This document shows, piece after piece, positions 7,618-9,037 of a DNA stretch of 9,037 bases (position 1 is the first letter of the stretch; every line of letters starts with the position of its first letter). A program made the position numbers and the translations under genes. Below the pieces are notes generated by a model. That model did no database searches. It saw nothing but the letters and a program-made list of their open reading frames with translations, and had not been told where the DNA came from. Source of the stretch: Bacillota bacterium. GTDB taxonomy: Bacteria > Bacillota > Limnochordia > Darwinibacteriales > Darwinibacteriaceae. The stretch lies in NCBI GenBank assembly GCA_012799115.1, contig JAAZLY010000228.1, forward strand, positions 1-9,037, given 5' to 3'.

Positions 7618-7693
7618 TGGTGGAGATAGGGGGATTCGAACCCCCGACCTTCTGCATGCGAAGCAGACGCGCTCCCAACTGCGCTATACCCCC
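7618..7693 (-). tRNA. tRNA-Ala (anticodon CGC)
   Basis: A complete 76-base cloverleaf on the minus strand: acceptor GGGGGTA pairing with TATCTCC, D-arm GCGC-AGTTGGGA-GCGC, anticodon stem CTGC/GCAG closing loop TTCGCAT (anticodon CGC), T-arm GGGGG-TTCGAAT-CCCCC, discriminator A and encoded CCA. The third acceptor pair is G3:U70, the alanine identity element, which supports the assignment. It has its own promoter (7702-7730) and terminator (7565-7603), so it appears to be a single-gene transcription unit. A C34 alanine tRNA reads GCG only and supplements a UGC isoacceptor. Confidence 0.96.
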
Positions 7694-7701
7694 TTACGTT
7701 G

Positions 7702-7730
7702 ATTATAGATCTAGAACTGGCAGAGTTCAA
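7702..7730 (-). promoter_or_regulatory. Strong predicted promoter of tRNA-Ala
   Basis: On the minus strand TTGAAC (7725-7730), a 17-base spacer and a perfect TATAAT (7702-7707) lie directly upstream of the tRNA. The expected start of transcription is about 7694-7696, within a few bases of the mature tRNA 5' end at 7693, implying a very short 5' leader. Confidence 0.82.
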
Positions 7731-7774
7731 TATGTTCAGACGAGGAAGTTTTACTTCATCTCTTAATTTCGGTT

Positions 7775-7783
7775 TGTTATACT
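7775..7783 (+). promoter_or_regulatory. Predicted extended -10 promoter for the diguanylate cyclase gene
   Basis: TGTTATACT combines a TATACT -10 box (7778-7783) with a TG extension one base upstream. No good -35 box is found at 16-18 bases, as is usual for extended -10 promoters. Transcription would begin near 7790, just ahead of the ribosome binding site AAGGAGGG (7801-7808). Confidence 0.55.
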
Positions 7784-7815
7784 GGTATTACACCCAGAGA
7801 AAGGAGGGTTAGAAC

Positions 7816-8907
7816 ATGGAGGAGTTGATCGTACGGAGCGTCATCAACTTGAGTGTAATCTGTCTCCTGGGTTACATGAGCCAGCACAACGATCTTTTCG
7901 ATGAACGTATGCGCCGAGAATGCTTGTATGCAGTGGGCGTCGTGGCTTTGTCGATTATTGCGGAGACTCTATCGGTTGTCTTTGTCGCTCCCAATAGCGT
8001 TCATAGGCTCATCAATATGATGAGCTGTGTGGTTGGATTTGGATTGTCACCATTGATCGCTCTTTTTATGATCAATGCATTTCGTAGGGAGCACACCAAA
8101 TTACGATGGCCAGTTTTGCTACCTGGCCTTGTTAACCTGCTCTTGGCTATCCTTTCACCTTTCTACGGTCTTATCTTTTATGTTTCCCGCCCTAACGTGT
8201 ATGGCCGGGGGCCGCTTTTTTTTGTGTATGTTTTTGCCTATCTGTTTGGTATCGCGGTCTTTCTCGTGGAACTCCTAAGAACGCGAGAAGTATATCGAAG
8301 CGGGAACAAGATTATATTGGTCGGCCTTGTCCTACTTACCTTGTTTGGCACGACTGTTCAGGTCATCATGCCCTCCGTGTTTCTAAGCTGGTCAACAATC
8401 ACGATTGTAATGGTCTTGACCTATACGTATTACGTTGATTTGCTGGAGAAACATGATGCTGTGACCGGGCTTCTAAATCGCCGGGCCTATGAGAAACGGC
8501 TTCTGGATCTACAGTCAGAGGGCAGGGGCTGGGTGATCATCTTTGACATCGATGACTTCAAGGCTGTTAACGATACCTATGGCCATCGCTATGGTGACTT
8601 CGTCTTGCAGTCTGTTGCTCGGATTATTCGTGAATCCTTCAATGACGTTGGGTTTGGCTATCGAATTGGGGGCGATGAGTTCTGTGTGTTGAGTACGTCT
8701 GGGGATGAACAGGTTATCCGAGACGCCAACGGCAGGTTTATTGAGGGCCTTTGCCGAGCCAGAAATGACGATGATCGAATCCCTTGGGTTTCGCTGGGAC
8801 ATGCCTCGTACAACGCGTCATTGGGGCTTGATGAGGCGGTGGAGGCGGCGGATCGAGAGTTGTTTGTGTTCAAACGAGCGCACAAGGAACACGAGGTTCA
8901 AACATGA
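7816..8907 (+). CDS. Seven-helix membrane diguanylate cyclase (GGDEF)
   Basis: Protein of 363 residues. The N-terminal 207 residues hold about seven hydrophobic segments (near 5-22, 35-57, 68-89, 98-123, 134-154, 164-186 and 188-207), a sensor type often joined to GGDEF or kinase domains. The cytoplasmic GGDEF domain (about 210-358) has the start motif HDAVTGLLNRRAYE, the metal and guanine-binding segment DIDDFKAVNDTYGHRYGD and an intact RIGGDEF (GGDEF at 285-289). It should make c-di-GMP from two GTP. The RxxD product-inhibition site expected just before GGDEF is absent (N and G at the R and D positions), so feedback inhibition at that site is unlikely. ATG 7816 has AAGGAGGG (7801-7808) seven bases upstream. 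The gene stands alone between tRNA-Ala and tRNA-Thr, with a possible extended -10 promoter and a terminator at 8916-8955. It may supply c-di-GMP that the EAL protein at 2030-4534 degrades. The signal sensed is unknown. Confidence 0.92.
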   Translation: MEELIVRSVINLSVICLLGYMSQHNDLFDERMRRECLYAVGVVALSIIAETLSVVFVAPNSVHRLINMMSCVVGFGLSPLIALFMINAFRREHTKLRWPVLLPGLVNLLLAILSPFYGLIFYVSRPNVYGRGPLFFVYVFAYLFGIAVFLVELLRTREVYRSGNKIILVGLVLLTLFGTTVQVIMPSVFLSWSTITIVMVLTYTYYVDLLEKHDAVTGLLNRRAYEKRLLDLQSEGRGWVIIFDIDDFKAVNDTYGHRYGDFVLQSVARIIRESFNDVGFGYRIGGDEFCVLSTSGDEQVIRDANGRFIEGLCRARNDDDRIPWVSLGHASYNASLGLDEAVEAADRELFVFKRAHKEHEVQT

Positions 8908-8915
8908 GAATAGAC

Positions 8916-8955
8916 AAAAAGACGATGCAGCCACAGAGACTGCATCGTTTTCTTT
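8916..8955. terminator. Bidirectional terminator between the cyclase gene and tRNA-Thr
   Basis: ACGATGCAG (8922-8930) pairs perfectly with CTGCATCGT (8940-8948) around a 9-base loop, with AAAAAG before and TTTTCTTT after. It follows the cyclase stop codon by a few bases. In the other direction it lies just downstream of tRNA-Thr, whose CCA ends at 8962, so it can serve both converging units. Confidence 0.82.
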
Positions 8956-8961
8956 CGAGTG

Positions 8962-9036
8962 TGGAGCTGGTGGTGGGAATCGAACCCACAACCCCGTCAT
9001 TACGAGTGACGTGCTCTACCATTGAGCCACACCAGC
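8962..9036 (-). tRNA. tRNA-Thr (anticodon CGU)
   Basis: A complete 75-base cloverleaf on the minus strand: acceptor GCTGGTG/CACCAGC, D-arm GCTC-AATGGTA-GAGC, anticodon stem CGTCA/TGACG closing loop CTCGTAA (anticodon CGT), T-arm GTGGG-TTCGATT-CCCAC, discriminator T and encoded CCA. Its promoter lies beyond the window; only one base upstream is present. It reads ACG only. Confidence 0.96.
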
Positions 9037-9037
9037 A

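Noticed and set aside
7292..7702. Plus-strand open frame of 136 codons across the kinase start and tRNA-Ala
   Set aside because: It runs antisense through the kinase N-terminus, its promoter, a terminator and a tRNA, and encodes nothing recognisable.
7745..7757. Small inverted repeat GAAGTTTTACTTC before the cyclase gene
   Set aside because: A four-base-pair stem is too short to distinguish from chance and has no T-run or known operator match.
8705..9025. Plus-strand open frame of 106 codons over the end of the cyclase gene
   Set aside because: It is an out-of-frame shadow of the GGDEF domain that continues through the terminator and antisense tRNA-Thr.

Overview
This window of roughly 49% GC (estimated by eye) looks like an ordinary chromosomal stretch of a bacterium, most likely a Bacillota (Firmicutes, Clostridia-like) species. 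The pointers are strong AAGGAGGG-type ribosome binding sites before most genes, encoded CCA on the tRNAs, compact A-rich/hairpin/T-run terminators, and a PplA-like tandem flavin-binding protein. Species cannot be named from the sequence; another Gram-positive-like lineage or a spirochaete is possible.

Layout: three tRNA genes punctuate the window: tRNA-Glu(CUC) at the left edge (5' end cut off), tRNA-Ala(CGC) at 7618-7693 on the minus strand, and tRNA-Thr(CGU) at 8962-9036 on the minus strand. Between the first two lie a plus-strand gene for a membrane-anchored protein with two FMN-binding repeats (158-976), a shared terminator, and a three-gene minus-strand block. In transcription order that block is a BvgS-like hybrid sensor kinase (7434-4570), a REC-PAS-PAS-GGDEF-EAL response regulator (4534-2030) and an AraC/GyrI-type regulator (1962-1039). 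Between tRNA-Ala and tRNA-Thr is a single plus-strand gene for a seven-helix membrane diguanylate cyclase (7816-8907).

How the genes may work together: the kinase has an extracytoplasmic solute-binding sensor, HisKA/HATPase core, two receiver domains and an HPt domain. It lies 35 bases upstream of a receiver-linked c-di-GMP phosphodiesterase whose EAL residues are intact but whose GGDEF motif is degenerate. The simplest reading is a phosphorelay in which ligand binding outside the cell controls c-di-GMP breakdown. The nearby membrane GGDEF protein has an intact GGDEF motif and no RxxD inhibitory site, so synthesis and breakdown enzymes lie on either side of tRNA-Ala. The AraC/GyrI regulator may be co-transcribed with the phosphodiesterase (67-base gap, no terminator seen). 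The flavin protein is transcribed towards this block and need not be functionally linked.

No CRISPR array, transposon, phage gene or riboswitch was recognised, and there is no gene-free stretch longer than about 300 bases. I see no clearly new kind of system. The most worthwhile leads are the proposed kinase-to-EAL phosphorelay and the double flavinylation-site protein.
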